A stretch of DNA of 64,000 bases from Sporomusa malonica (GCF_900176355.1 NZ_FWXI01000018.1:1-64000), one strand, 5' to 3'; numbered from the stretch's first letter, positions 8,288 through 16,812 are shown. The notes: generated by a model not told the origin, from the sequence alone. Program-made: numbers and translations.

Positions 8288-8572
8288 ATGGAAAAACCAA
8301 CGCAAAATAACATGAACAAAAATATTTCTATCTGGCATAAAGCACTTTTCTGTGCTGCATTTAGCCTAACAACTTGGTTTATGTTTTCACTTCTTTTAGA
8401 CACCGCTACAAACGTCCATACTGCTATAAGGCTCAAAAATCATGGTGTAGAAACGATTGCAACTATTACTGAGTATAAACCACAAAAAGAACGCATAAGA
8501 AAATTCTGGTTAAAATCCAGCCAGGCAGATATACGCCATATTCATGTTATTGCATACAATGAGGAGTCATAG
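8288..8572 (+). pseudogene. DUF3592-like membrane protein, truncated by a RAYT repeat
   Basis: AAGGAG lies 6 bases before the ATG. The 94 residues comprise one membrane helix (ALFCAAFSLTTWFMFSLLL) and the start of an extracytoplasmic beta domain with GVETIATITEYK, a pattern like DUF3592 (about 130-150 residues when complete, with a second helix). The last codons, including the stop, are formed by the repeat gaggagtcatagggtcagg that also flanks RAYT 2. The original 3' end is thus lost. Confidence 0.5.
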
Positions 8573-8611
8573 GGTCAGGCTTGAGTTATTTGGAAAATTG
8601 ACTTATTCCTC
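8561..8611 (+). repeat. RAYT 2-type repeat, copy 1
   Basis: The core gggtcaggcttgagttat followed by TTGGAAAATTGACTTATTCC is shared with copy 2 (9941-9980) in direct orientation and copy 3 (10880-10950) inverted. The preceding gaggagtcata corresponds to ggagtaatg in copy 3. This copy has no transposase gene next to it. Confidence 0.75.
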
Positions 8612-8660
8612 TTTAACCACCTACTAAATATTTCTAAAATATTCAAATCAAATCCCGCCC

Positions 8661-9893
8661 CTATATAAGAAATACCAGCCATAAGATACTCAGAATCATT
8701 GTGATTAACGTTAGCGGAAATCCGACTTTAAAATAATCTTTGGCTGATACTACTACACTCTGACGTTTTGCCATTTCGACTACAATAAGATTAGCTATTG
8801 ATCCAGTTATTGTTAAATTTCCTGCAAATGTTGAAAATAGAGCTAAAGCCTTCCACCAATTATCTGAATCTACTGGTGGAATAAAAAACTTTAAAAGTAA
8901 AACTGCGGGAACATTACTTACAATGTTAGATAAAATAATGGTTAGCAAGGCAAAAACACTTACATTATTGATCTCCCTGGAGGGTAATAGCTCCATTAAG
9001 TAGTCCATTAAGCCACTATGCTCTACACCGCCGACAATTACAAAAAGTCCTATAAATATCACAAGCAAATTAAAGTCAACACTAGTATAAACTTTATTTG
9101 GATTTACACGTCTCGTAATTAAAAGGAATGCTGCACCAAAGCTAACCACCAATACTAATTCATAACCAATCATGTACGCTATTAGAATGCACAACATAAT
9201 AAGCAATGATTTTCGTATTAAGTACATATGAAAAGAACTTTCCTCAACGTGAATCGTGCGGCTTATAGCTCCTTGAAGCTCGCCTTTATATATGATCGAA
9301 ATGATCACGTATGTTGCTGCCAGTCCAAAAACAGCAATTGGCCCGGCTACATAGAAATAAGAAAAGAATGAGAGTCCTGATAGACTCGCGATCAGTATAT
9401 TTTGTGGGTTTCCTAACAGCGTAGCTGCGCTTCCTATATTAGATGCTGTCGCCAACCCGATAAGGTGCGGAATTGGATTGCATTGACTTTTGTGACATAT
9501 CATAAGTACAACTGGTGTAAAGAGAAGACATACGATGTCGTTAATAGCAATCGCCGACATTACGCCACTAGCTATTATTATTGATAAAAGTAGCCCTTTC
9601 TTGGTTGATACTTTTTCTAAAACAATATTACCTAGTAATTCAAAGAAACCTGCCAGTTTTAAATTGGCTACAACAATCATCATTGAAAATAGTATTACTA
9701 TTGTTTTGTAATCTACTGACCTTACCGCATCATCGAACGAGAGTACTCCAAACCCAATTAACGCTATTGCTCCAATAATTGAAGCTCCTGCCCGATCAAT
9801 TCGAAAAACCGGGCTCTTACCTAATGTAAAAACAATGAGTATACCACAAAGAATCAATCCGGCAACTACTGGTGCCCAATTATTATGCAACAT
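8661..9893 (-). CDS. ArsB/NhaD-type anion permease (SLC13/CitMHS superfamily)
   Basis: A 410-residue protein with about eleven membrane segments. The repeated ion-transporter motifs AINDIVCLLFTPVVL and ATASNIGSAATLLGNPQN in the first half and ILSNIVSNVPAVLLLKF with SIANLIVVEMAKR in the second half are typical of the ArsB/NhaD/CitM fold. The substrate (arsenite, sodium or a dicarboxylate) cannot be fixed from sequence. I start it at 9893 because AGGTGA sits 8 bases before that ATG. Direct RAYT-type repeats stand on both sides. Confidence 0.85.
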   Translation of the reverse strand: MLHNNWAPVVAGLILCGILIVFTLGKSPVFRIDRAGASIIGAIALIGFGVLSFDDAVRSVDYKTIVILFSMMIVVANLKLAGFFELLGNIVLEKVSTKKGLLLSIIIASGVMSAIAINDIVCLLFTPVVLMICHKSQCNPIPHLIGLATASNIGSAATLLGNPQNILIASLSGLSFFSYFYVAGPIAVFGLAATYVIISIIYKGELQGAISRTIHVEESSFHMYLIRKSLLIMLCILIAYMIGYELVLVVSFGAAFLLITRRVNPNKVYTSVDFNLLVIFIGLFVIVGGVEHSGLMDYLMELLPSREINNVSVFALLTIILSNIVSNVPAVLLLKFFIPPVDSDNWWKALALFSTFAGNLTITGSIANLIVVEMAKRQSVVVSAKDYFKVGFPLTLITMILSILWLVFLI

Positions 9894-9940
9894 GAAACAG
9901 ATCACCTACTATTACTTATTTTTCGAGCTTAGGGAGCTTA

Positions 9941-9980
9941 GGGTCAGGCTTGAGTTATATGCAAAATCGACTTATTTCTC
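9941..9980 (+). repeat. RAYT 2 end repeat, copy 2
   Basis: gggtcaggcttgagttata followed by TGCAAAATCGACTTATTTC, adjacent to the 3' end of the RAYT 2 gene. It is inverted relative to copy 3 on the other side of the gene, so the pair forms the ends of a RAYT unit of about 1 kb (9941-10950). Confidence 0.8.
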
Positions 9981-9987
9981 TTCATCC

Positions 9988-10836
9988 TCAATTGTCAATT
10001 AACTCTTGCCACATCCTTGTAATATTGGCTGGATCAATTTGCAGCACTTTGGCTAACTGCGTCCTTGTCAATAGCGCTCTCTCTATTGCTTCATAAACCA
10101 GTCGTTTTCTGGCTGCTACCACCTGCCGTATTCGACACTTTCCTACCAACTGCTCTTGATTGACTTTTTCCTCTTCAGAAATTTTGGCTACCAGCTGTTC
10201 CCATGTTAAACATTCCCATATCTTTTTCACTTCTGTTTTTAGAAGAGATTTCTGTTCTTCTGTCCCTTGTTCGCTTTGATTTTTATATTCTGTATTGTCA
10301 ACGACTCTCCCTACCATGCTCAGGTATTGCTCCATTGCCTTATCCGGATTGGAACTCGTATCCAATATAAACTCCACATTTACTAACCCCTGCACTCTTC
10401 TAATATACGATCGATGGCTGCTCCATCTATAGTCGATTCCCTCCGGCAAATTTGCCCGTACCGGATTCTGATGAATATAACATATAAGAGCCATTAAATA
10501 ACGCTCTTGCTCACATAGAAAAGCCTTGTAGCGTTGTTCAAATACATGTCCACTATGTTTGTGATGCCAATTGTAATACTGTGTATACCGCTGTTGAATG
10601 CCTTGCATAATTTTTGCCAATGGAGTTTTTCCTACTTGGAGCAGTAAATGCACATGATTGTCCATAATTACATAAGCGTACAGTCGAAAATCATATCGAT
10701 CTTTATAGCCTGTTAATATTTCTAAATATTTTGCTTTTTCTTCATCTCTTTCAAATATTCGTTCCTTATTATTTCCTCTAGCGATTACGTGATAGATTGC
10801 ATCTTCGTAGTGTACTCTTAGTTTTCTTGCCAACAT
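9988..10836 (-). CDS. REP-associated tyrosine transposase (RAYT 2) with C-terminal DnaA-like HTH
   Basis: A 282-residue Y1/HUH transposase. The HUH motif is in MDNHVHLLLQV, the tyrosine helix in QQRYTQYYNW, and the block ALICYIHQNPVRANL is conserved. Residues about 200-280 add a domain with a helix-turn-helix (YEAIERALLTRTQLAKVLQI), as in RAYTs related to the DnaA C-terminal domain. The start could be GTG 10842, ATG 10836 or TTG 10833; AGGTG sits best for the last two. Both ends carry the repeat gggtcaggcttgagttat in inverted orientation. Confidence 0.9.
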   Translation of the reverse strand: MLARKLRVHYEDAIYHVIARGNNKERIFERDEEKAKYLEILTGYKDRYDFRLYAYVIMDNHVHLLLQVGKTPLAKIMQGIQQRYTQYYNWHHKHSGHVFEQRYKAFLCEQERYLMALICYIHQNPVRANLPEGIDYRWSSHRSYIRRVQGLVNVEFILDTSSNPDKAMEQYLSMVGRVVDNTEYKNQSEQGTEEQKSLLKTEVKKIWECLTWEQLVAKISEEEKVNQEQLVGKCRIRQVVAARKRLVYEAIERALLTRTQLAKVLQIDPANITRMWQELIDN

Positions 10837-10879
10837 TCTCACCTGCCAATCTTACTTTATCACAGCTTAACAGACCATT

Positions 10880-10950
10880 TATTATAAGTCAATTTTAAAA
10901 TAACTCAAGCCTGACCCCATTACTCCTCTGACCCCATTACTCCTGCAATC
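10880..10950 (-). repeat. RAYT 2 end repeat, copy 3 (inverted) with GACCCCATTACTCC duplication
   Basis: The sequence ataactcaagcctgacccc is the reverse complement of the repeat core in copies 1 and 2. The adjoining GACCCCATTACTCC is present twice in tandem (10912-10925 and 10930-10943). Confidence 0.8.
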
Positions 10951-10954
10951 AGCA

Positions 10955-11050
10955 GAGCAACAAACCGCCGACATTATGGCTGGCATATTAACCGACAATA
11001 TAGCCAAAGGAAAAGAGATATTGGAGAAACAGAAAAAACAGGCTAAGTAG
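10955..11050 (+). pseudogene. 3' remnant of an unidentified gene beside RAYT 2
   Basis: An open frame entering from the repeat reads QSAEQQTADIMAGILTDNIA and continues through a lysine-rich end (KGKEILEKQKKQAK) to a TAG at 11048-11050. It has no start of its own and probably lost its 5' part to the RAYT insertion. No function can be given. From 11051 to 11322 I see no convincing gene; a frame of 63 codons there has no ribosome binding site. Confidence 0.35.
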
Positions 11051-11322
11051 TAAACCGTGCTATTTTAGAGTTGAAAATTAAAAAACCGCTTTAAAACAAG
11101 GTTGAATTGGCAGAGCATATCTGCTGATTTAACCTATGCTCGCAAACTGTATCGATTCCTGTTTTCCTGGGCATACTGCTCCGATAACACTACGCGCAAT
11201 TACCCTGCAGAAAGTGCGATGATCGGCAAAACATCCATTGCACCCGCAATGAAACCTCTTCATCATGAGGGTGAAGGCGACGATATCCAGTGAACGCCAA
11301 TGCAATAAGTGAGGTGTTTTAA

Positions 11323-11808
11323 ATGATTGTTAAACACGGTTCAACCACTTTCTTAAAGGTAATTATTTTTCTGACTGGAATTGCAGTGCTTGCTTTATGT
11401 GTTTGGTTGCCTGAGATAGCCATTAGAGATGCAAGGGTACATCCAGATACGGCTTTCTTCCTAATCCCCTTTTTATTATGTGCATACGGATTCTGTATTG
11501 CATTTTCTGTTGCGTTGTATCAAGCATATAAACTATTAACCTACATCGAAAAGAACAATGCTTTCTCTGAATTATCCCTTAAATCTTTGAAGATTATAAA
11601 GAAATGTGCTTTTACAGTCATTTTCCTCATTTTGTTAGGAATAGTAAGCCTAAGGGTACTTGCTAAAGTTACAGGTGGCGATGATGCAGCAGGTCCTATA
11701 TCATTATGTCTAATGGGTATTTTAGCAACAAGTATCATCACAGCCATTGTGGACGCACTTCAAAAGCCATTAAAAAACATCCTTGAATTAAAACCAGAAA
11801 ATGATTAG
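11323..11808 (+). CDS. DUF2975-family membrane protein
   Basis: A 161-residue protein with four predicted membrane helices (about residues 12-30, 46-66, 92-112 and 126-146), resembling DUF2975 proteins. The conserved 'KLLTYIEKNNAFSELSLKSLKIIKKCAF' pattern between helices 2 and 3 is characteristic of the family. DUF2975 genes usually sit before a small Cro-like HTH gene (YozG type); no such gene follows here. GAGGTG precedes the start. Function is unknown. Confidence 0.7.
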   Translation: MIVKHGSTTFLKVIIFLTGIAVLALCVWLPEIAIRDARVHPDTAFFLIPFLLCAYGFCIAFSVALYQAYKLLTYIEKNNAFSELSLKSLKIIKKCAFTVIFLILLGIVSLRVLAKVTGGDDAAGPISLCLMGILATSIITAIVDALQKPLKNILELKPEND

Positions 11809-11945
11809 GTTTCACTAAAGGCGACATATTAATATTCTTCTTTATAACGGGTTGGGAGTAGTAGCATTCTACATACTAATCAAGCTTTATTTTAAAAATG
11901 ATAATATCTGATATAACCATTAGACTAACATAAATTAAAACAAAA

Positions 11946-11975
11946 AAGCAGGCAAAATGCCTGCTTAACTTTTTA
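11946..11975. terminator. Terminator hairpin between DUF2975 gene and the tRNA cluster
   Basis: AAGCAGGC and GCCTGCTT pair around AAAAT, with A-rich left and T-rich right flanks, so it can work in both directions. Confidence 0.7.
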
Positions 11976-11993
11976 TATCTTTGGTGTTTATTT

Positions 11994-12026
11994 GTGGTGT
12001 TTTTTGAAAATAAACGGCAAGGTTAC
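11994..12026. repeat. Integrase-end repeat, copy 2, beside tRNA-Arg
   Basis: Positions 12000-12020 are identical to 4697-4717 and the flanks are similar. On the minus strand the stretch reads LAVYFQKTPQINTKDIKS then stop, matching AVYFQKRLQQNTKEIK of copy 1. It lies about 50 bases from the 3' end of the tRNA-Arg gene, the classic integration site for integrases. Confidence 0.5.
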
Positions 12027-12034
12027 CATAACAA

Positions 12035-12060
12035 AAGGCTTCCGATTCCACGGAAGCCTT
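12035..12060 (-). terminator. Terminator of the tRNA operon
   Basis: AAGGCTTCCG and CGGAAGCCTT form a perfect 10-bp stem around a 6-base loop. It lies 9 bases beyond the CCA end of tRNA-Arg and is followed on the minus strand by TTTTG. Confidence 0.7.
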
Positions 12061-12068
12061 GATTTCTC

Positions 12069-12144
12069 TGGCGCGCCTGGTACGAATCGAACGTACGACC
12101 AACCGCTTAGAAGGCGGTTGCTCTATCCGCTGAGCTACAGGCGC
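12069..12144 (-). tRNA. tRNA-Arg (anticodon TCT)
   Basis: A complete cloverleaf with 7-bp acceptor stem GCGCCTG/CAGGCGC, T arm TTCGATT, anticodon loop CTTCTAA and an encoded CCA end. It is the last gene of a three-tRNA minus-strand cluster and the probable target of a lost integrative element. Confidence 0.95.
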
Positions 12145-12175
12145 ATATTGTTAATTATGCGGTTTGGCAATAAAA

Positions 12176-12249
12176 TGGAGCGGGTGAAGGGAATCGAACC
12201 CTCGTAGCTAGCTTGGAAGGCTAGTGCTCTACCATTGAGCTACACCCGC
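12176..12249 (-). tRNA. tRNA-Gly (anticodon TCC)
   Basis: Acceptor stem GCGGGTG/CACCCGC, anticodon loop CTTCCAA, T loop TTCGATT and encoded CCA. It is the middle gene of the cluster. Confidence 0.95.
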
Positions 12250-12269
12250 AACAAGTGTTTCTTATTAAG

Positions 12270-12346
12270 TGGTCGGAGCGGCAGGATTCGAACCTGCGAC
12301 CCCCTGGTCCCAAGCCAGGTACTCTACCAAACTGAGCCACGCCCCG
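12270..12346 (-). tRNA. tRNA-Pro (anticodon TGG)
   Basis: Acceptor CGGGGCG/CGCTCCG with one G-U pair, anticodon loop CTTGGGA, T loop TTCGAAT and encoded CCA. It is the first gene of the cluster. Confidence 0.95.
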
Positions 12347-12412
12347 TAATCACAAAACTTATTATACTGATTTTTTGATTGTTTGTCAAGCAAGGACTTT
12401 CAGGTATTTTTT

Positions 12413-12451
12413 GGTTTCTGCCAGCTGCTATTTTGTCAGCTGGCAGAAACC
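12413..12451. terminator. Perfect 15-bp hairpin downstream of fumB
   Basis: GGTTTCTGCCAGCTG and CAGCTGGCAGAAACC pair perfectly around a 9-base loop. It lies 115 bases beyond the hydratase beta-subunit stop. On the minus strand no T-run follows, so it may be a processing or stability hairpin rather than a classical terminator. Confidence 0.5.
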
Positions 12452-12460
12452 TTTCATTTT

Positions 12461-12567
12461 ATCCTGTTAGAAAGTATAACTTTCCCCTGGATAAGGGCAA
12501 CATTACCCAAAGGGCACAGGCGGCTTTTCCGCTTTCGCCAAAGGCTCGGCGCAAGCCGTGTTTTCTT
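12461..12567 (-). repeat. Dispersed intergenic repeat family A, copy 1
   Basis: In minus orientation it reads acggcttgcgccgagccttt, then ggcgaaagcgg, and after an insertion gttgcccttatccag and gaaagttatactttc. The same order of words occurs at 27691-27785 and 46358-46450. It overlaps the end of the fumB gene region. The unit holds small hairpins, for example GAAAGT/ACTTTC, and no reading frame. Confidence 0.75.
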
Positions 12568-13124
12568 TACAGGTCGCGATACTTTGCCTGTCCCTCAGTA
12601 TAGAAGTTACGGCCCTCACTGTCAATAACAACAATTGCCGGAAAGTCTTCAACTGTCAAACGAGCCAAAGCTTCTGGACCAAGATCCTCATAAGCGACTA
12701 GCTCATATTTCTTGATAGACTTAGCAATTAATGCGGCGGCCCCGCCGGTAGCTGCAAAATAGACTGCGCTATGCTGCTTCATAGCTTCAACCACTTCAGG
12801 TGAGCGATAGCCTTTTCCAATCATGCCACGCAGCCCTTGGTCAAGTATGCGCGGGGCATAGGCGTCCATACGACCGCTGGTAGTCGGACCGGCAGAACCA
12901 ATGGCCTTGCCTGGTTTAGCCGGGGCTGGACCGACATAGTAAATAATTTGGTCAGTCAAATCAACAGGTAATTTTTCACCAGCGTCTAATGCCTCAACCA
13001 TACGCTTATGCGCGGCATCACGGGCGGTATAAATGGTGCCGGTAATGAGGACAAAATCCCCTGCTTTAAGCTCACGAGCCTTGTCTTTAGTCAGCGGGGT
13101 GACAATTTTAATTGTTTCTTCCAT
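12567..13124 (-). CDS. Class I fumarate hydratase (or mesaconase), beta subunit
   Basis: A 185-residue protein matching the C-terminal swivelling domain of class I hydro-lyases (FumB/TtdB type), with the conserved loop SAGPTTSGRMDAYAP and the 'VEDFPAIVVIDSEGRNF' end. The alpha subunit is encoded 12 bases upstream; together they form an oxygen-sensitive [4Fe-4S] dehydratase. The locus suggests that it could hydrate mesaconate to citramalate as well as fumarate to malate, which class I fumarases are known to do. Which substrate dominates cannot be told from sequence. Confidence 0.9.
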   Translation of the reverse strand: MEETIKIVTPLTKDKARELKAGDFVLITGTIYTARDAAHKRMVEALDAGEKLPVDLTDQIIYYVGPAPAKPGKAIGSAGPTTSGRMDAYAPRILDQGLRGMIGKGYRSPEVVEAMKQHSAVYFAATGGAAALIAKSIKKYELVAYEDLGPEALARLTVEDFPAIVVIDSEGRNFYTEGQAKYRDL

Positions 13125-13136
13125 CTTTTAGTCCCC

Positions 13137-13982
13137 CTATAATTCCACTTCGGCATGGCGGGTGGCATGACAATTAATATTGATAGCCACAGGCAGACCG
13201 GCAATGTGTGTTGGATAGTATTCTACATTGACAGCAAGTGCTGTCACCCGGCCGCCAAGGCCTTGAGGCCCTACACCGGTTTTATTGACCAGCTCTAAGA
13301 GCTCCTGTTCGAGTTTGGCGTAATCTTCCTGGGTATTGCGCTCATCAACAGGACGAAGCAATGCCTTTTTAGCGATGAGTGCTGCTTTTTCCATAGTACC
13401 ACCGATGCCGATCCCGACAACAATCGGCGGGCAGGGATTGGAACCAGCGTTAAAGATGGTATCGACAACGAATTTTTTGATTGCAGGCAAGCCATCTGAT
13501 GGCTTGAACATTTTAAGTGCACTCATGTTTTCGCTGCCGAAGCCTTTAGGGGCTAATGTAATTTTTACTTTATCACCAGGAACAATGCTGGTATGCAGCA
13601 CTGACGGAGTATTGTCCCCAGTATTTTTACGGTTAAACAGCGGTTCGGCAACAACAGACTTTCTTAAGTAGCCTTCGGTGTAACCTTTAGCCACTCCGGC
13701 GTTAACGGCATCAACCAAACTGCCACCGGTAATATGAACATCTTGACCAACTTCCATAAAGATAACGGCCATGCCGGTATCTTGGCAGATCGGCATTTGC
13801 TCATCACGGGCAATACAGGCGTTTTCTACCAACTGACCTAAAATGGCTTTGCCTAACGGTGATTCTTCCCGTTCCCGCCCTGCTTCTAATGCAGCACGAA
13901 TATCGTCAGACAAGTAATAATTAGCGTCAACAGCCAGCTTAGCAACAGCAGCCGTGATTTGGGAAATATCAATTGTACGCAT
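13137..13982 (-). CDS. Class I fumarate hydratase (or mesaconase), alpha subunit
   Basis: A 281-residue iron-sulfur subunit of the FumA/TtdA type. The three cluster cysteines are visible in MPICQDTGMAVIF, in GSNPCPPIVVGIGIGG and in NINCHATRHAEV at the C-terminus. AGGAGG precedes the start. It follows malic enzyme by 14 bases and precedes the beta subunit by 12, so the three form one transcription unit. Fumarase would link aspartate-derived fumarate to malate and then to pyruvate through the malic enzyme; mesaconase activity is an alternative. Confidence 0.92.
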   Translation of the reverse strand: MRTIDISQITAAVAKLAVDANYYLSDDIRAALEAGREREESPLGKAILGQLVENACIARDEQMPICQDTGMAVIFMEVGQDVHITGGSLVDAVNAGVAKGYTEGYLRKSVVAEPLFNRKNTGDNTPSVLHTSIVPGDKVKITLAPKGFGSENMSALKMFKPSDGLPAIKKFVVDTIFNAGSNPCPPIVVGIGIGGTMEKAALIAKKALLRPVDERNTQEDYAKLEQELLELVNKTGVGPQGLGGRVTALAVNVEYYPTHIAGLPVAININCHATRHAEVEL

Positions 13983-13996
13983 TCTTTCCTCCTAGC

Positions 13997-15226
13997 TTAA
14001 CGGTTCACTTTAACACGCTCTGCAGTTTTCTTACGAATGTCCTCAGGGTCAACGTTAATTCGAGCTACGCCTGTCTCCATGGCTGCCTTGGCAACGGCAG
14101 CAGCAACAGCCGGGGCTACACGCGGGTCAAAAGCATCGGGTACAATATAGTCTTCCCGCAGTTCATTCTCGGGGATTAAGTCAGTTATGGCGTAAACAGC
14201 GGCAATTTTCATAGCTTCATTGATTTGACGGGCTCTAACGTCAATGGCTCCCCGGAAAACGCCTGGGAACACAGTAACGTTATTTACTTGATTAGGAGCA
14301 TCTGAGCGACCAGTCCCAGCTATTCTGGCTCCGGCAGCTTTGGCTTCATCATAGCTTATCTCCGGTACAGGATTAGCCATCGCAATAACAATAGAGTCAG
14401 GATCCATATTTTTAATTATTTCTTTGGTAAAAGCGCCAGGAGCTGATACACCAATTATAGCATCAGCATTTTTTGACACAAATTCTAAGCTGCCTTCAAG
14501 CTTAGTCAGGTTAGTGACTTTTGCTAACTCGGTCTGAACCCGGTTAAGTCCAGGCATTCCTTTGTAGAGCGCACCATGGATATCCACCATAATTACATTT
14601 TTGGCACCAGCACTAACGAGCAGGCGGCCAATGGCCGTACCGGCGGCACCAGCACCATTTACGATAATTTTGGCAGTAGCTAAATCTTTCTTAACAAAGC
14701 GAAGAGCACCAATAAGTGCCGATACGCCGGCGATGGCAGTTCCATGCTGATCGTCATGGAATACAGGAATATCCATTTGCTCTTTTAGTGCATCCTCAAT
14801 GTCATAACACTTAGGTGATGAGAAGTCCTCCAGATTGATACCGGCAAAAGTAGGCTGCAGCAGCTTGACAGTTTCAATAATTTTATCCGGGTCCTTGGTG
14901 TCAAGACAAATGGGTACAGCATCAACATCACCAAATACTTTAAACAGCACGGCTTTGCCTTCCATGACCGGCATCGCTGCTTCTGGGCCGATATCGCCAA
15001 GCCCCAGTACCCTGGTTCCATCAGAAACAACAGCAACCATGTTGCCACGGCAGGTAAGTTCAAATGACAAGTCCTTGTTCTCTTTAATAGCCTTACATGG
15101 CTCAGCTACTCCTGGTGTATAGGCCAAACTGAGGTCATGCCGGGAAGACAGCGGTACTTTTGAGGCAACTGCCAATTTCCCCTGGTTCTCCCGATGAAGT
15201 TTTAATGATGCTTCGTTTACGTTCAT
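13997..15226 (-). CDS. NAD-type malic enzyme (malate to pyruvate + CO2)
   Basis: A 409-residue bacterial short-form malic enzyme. The malate-binding tyrosine lies in SLAYTPGVAEPC, the metal/substrate loop in FHDDQHGTAIAGV, and the Rossmann glycines in VNGAGAAGTAIGRLL. The length matches the short NAD(P) forms (about 390-410). It is followed closely by the fumarase genes and preceded by aspartate ammonia-lyase, giving a path aspartate, fumarate, malate, pyruvate. GGGGGTT lies before the ATG. Confidence 0.93.
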   Translation of the reverse strand: MNVNEASLKLHRENQGKLAVASKVPLSSRHDLSLAYTPGVAEPCKAIKENKDLSFELTCRGNMVAVVSDGTRVLGLGDIGPEAAMPVMEGKAVLFKVFGDVDAVPICLDTKDPDKIIETVKLLQPTFAGINLEDFSSPKCYDIEDALKEQMDIPVFHDDQHGTAIAGVSALIGALRFVKKDLATAKIIVNGAGAAGTAIGRLLVSAGAKNVIMVDIHGALYKGMPGLNRVQTELAKVTNLTKLEGSLEFVSKNADAIIGVSAPGAFTKEIIKNMDPDSIVIAMANPVPEISYDEAKAAGARIAGTGRSDAPNQVNNVTVFPGVFRGAIDVRARQINEAMKIAAVYAITDLIPENELREDYIVPDAFDPRVAPAVAAAVAKAAMETGVARINVDPEDIRKKTAERVKVNR

Positions 15227-15309
15227 GTTATAACCCCCATATATTTTTTTGCAGTTTGACTAATTAATTAAGACTTCCCTAACTTGCTGTAATTATGATT
15301 TTTATACCA

Positions 15310-16734
15310 TCAGGCAATGGCCTGGCCGACGCTGGCTAGATATTGTTTACCGGCAATGCCTGGTTTGGTCATTTCACCTGGCGACAGAATAACCTCAAGC
15401 TGTTCGGCAGGAATAAGTCCTTTAGCCTTGATAATTTCCTTTACTGGGCGCGAGGTACTTACGGCTTCTTTAGCAATAAGTGAGGCTTCTTCATAGCCGA
15501 TATGTGGCAGCAGTGCCGTGATAACACCAATACTGTCATCGACCATCTGCTGGCAGCGGCAGTCATTGGCGGCAATATTCATAATGCAGCGAGTATTGAA
15601 AGTATTTACTGCGTTAATTAATATGGTAAGCGAATTAAAGAGATTATATGCGATAACCGGTTCCATTACATTCAGTTCAAACTGGCCGGCTTCCACTGCC
15701 ATGCTGACAGCCTGATCGTTGCCGATAACCTGAAAAGCAACCTGGTTAACCATTTCAGGAATGACTGGGTTAACTTTGCCTGGCATAATAGACGATCCGG
15801 GCTGCATGGCAGGCAGGGTTAGTTCATTAAAACCGCACTTTGGCCCTGAAGCCATAAGTCTTAGGTCATTGGCCATTTTTGACAGGCTTAAGGCACACAC
15901 CTTAAGCGCACTGGAAAACTCGGCCAGCTCATCGGTGTTCTGAGTAGCATCAACAAGGTTGGATGAGGAAACAAAGGCCTCGTCAGTCAGCCAGCCAATC
16001 TGGCAAACAACTTCTTCTATATATTCGGGCTCGGCATTTAATCCAGTCCCAACAGCGGTAGCCCCCATATTAATGGCTAATAAGTTCTGCATCGCCCTAT
16101 GCACACGCTTAGCAGCCCGTTTAATCCCTGCAGCATAAGCAGCAAACTCCTGGCCCAGGGTAATAGGCACAGCATCCTGAAGATGGGTGCGGCCCATTTT
16201 GAGTACATGCCCGAATTCATCGGCTTTGCAATTTAGACTGTCTGTTAGCAGGGTAAGCTCATGATGCAGGCGAGTAGCTTTTTTGATGGTGGCAATCCGA
16301 ATGGCTGTAGGAATAACATCATTGGTCGATTGGGCCATATTGACATGATTATTAGGCGATACTACGGCGTAGTCGCCTTTCGAAGAGCCAAGAATTTCAA
16401 GCACACGATTGGCGATTACCTCGTTGGCGTTCATATTCATGGAGGTTCCTGCGCCGCCTTGAATAGCATCAACGACAAACTGGTCATGCCATCTGCCTGC
16501 GATAATCTCAGCAGCTGCTTGGACAATGGCTGCACCGATGTTGGTCGGCATACGCCCTGTCTTCATATTCGCTTTCGCAGCTGCCTTTTTTACAATGGCA
16601 AGCGCAACGATGAATTCCTTATCCAATTTGTGACCGGTAATCGGGAAGTTATGAACAGCCCTCATCGTCTGAACACCATAATAAACTTCATCAGGTAACT
16701 CAATTTCTCCAAGAAAATCGCGTTCAACGCGCAT
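15310..16734 (-). CDS. aspA: Aspartate ammonia-lyase
   Basis: A 474-residue member of the aspartase/fumarase II superfamily. The signature GSSIMPGKVNPVIPE is present, and the N-terminal ERDFLGEIELPDEVYYGVQT with 'RAVHNFPITG' favours aspartase over fumarase. It deaminates aspartate to fumarate and ammonia. GGAGG precedes the start. A separate promoter with palindromic operators lies upstream (16,800-16,870), so it probably starts a sub-operon with malic enzyme and the hydratase. Confidence 0.92.
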   Translation of the reverse strand: MRVERDFLGEIELPDEVYYGVQTMRAVHNFPITGHKLDKEFIVALAIVKKAAAKANMKTGRMPTNIGAAIVQAAAEIIAGRWHDQFVVDAIQGGAGTSMNMNANEVIANRVLEILGSSKGDYAVVSPNNHVNMAQSTNDVIPTAIRIATIKKATRLHHELTLLTDSLNCKADEFGHVLKMGRTHLQDAVPITLGQEFAAYAAGIKRAAKRVHRAMQNLLAINMGATAVGTGLNAEPEYIEEVVCQIGWLTDEAFVSSSNLVDATQNTDELAEFSSALKVCALSLSKMANDLRLMASGPKCGFNELTLPAMQPGSSIMPGKVNPVIPEMVNQVAFQVIGNDQAVSMAVEAGQFELNVMEPVIAYNLFNSLTILINAVNTFNTRCIMNIAANDCRCQQMVDDSIGVITALLPHIGYEEASLIAKEAVSTSRPVKEIIKAKGLIPAEQLEVILSPGEMTKPGIAGKQYLASVGQAIA

Positions 16735-16812
16735 AAGTTTTATCCTCCAATAATATCAGACTTGGTCAAGCTATTCCTCGGAAGGCATTGCTAAACCTAA
16801 TAGTCATACTTC

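Noticed and set aside
11102..11293. 63-codon plus-strand frame before the DUF2975 gene
   Set aside because: It has no ribosome binding site, no recognisable domain and unusual composition, so it probably lies in decayed DNA.
11992..12207. Plus-strand frame across the tRNA-Arg gene
   Set aside because: It runs antisense through a tRNA and an integrase-end repeat; its residues (GTNRTYDQPLRRRLLYPL) are the well-known mistranslation of a tRNA gene.
12379..12628. Two plus-strand frames before fumB
   Set aside because: They translate the hairpin and the family A repeat and end inside the antisense of fumB.
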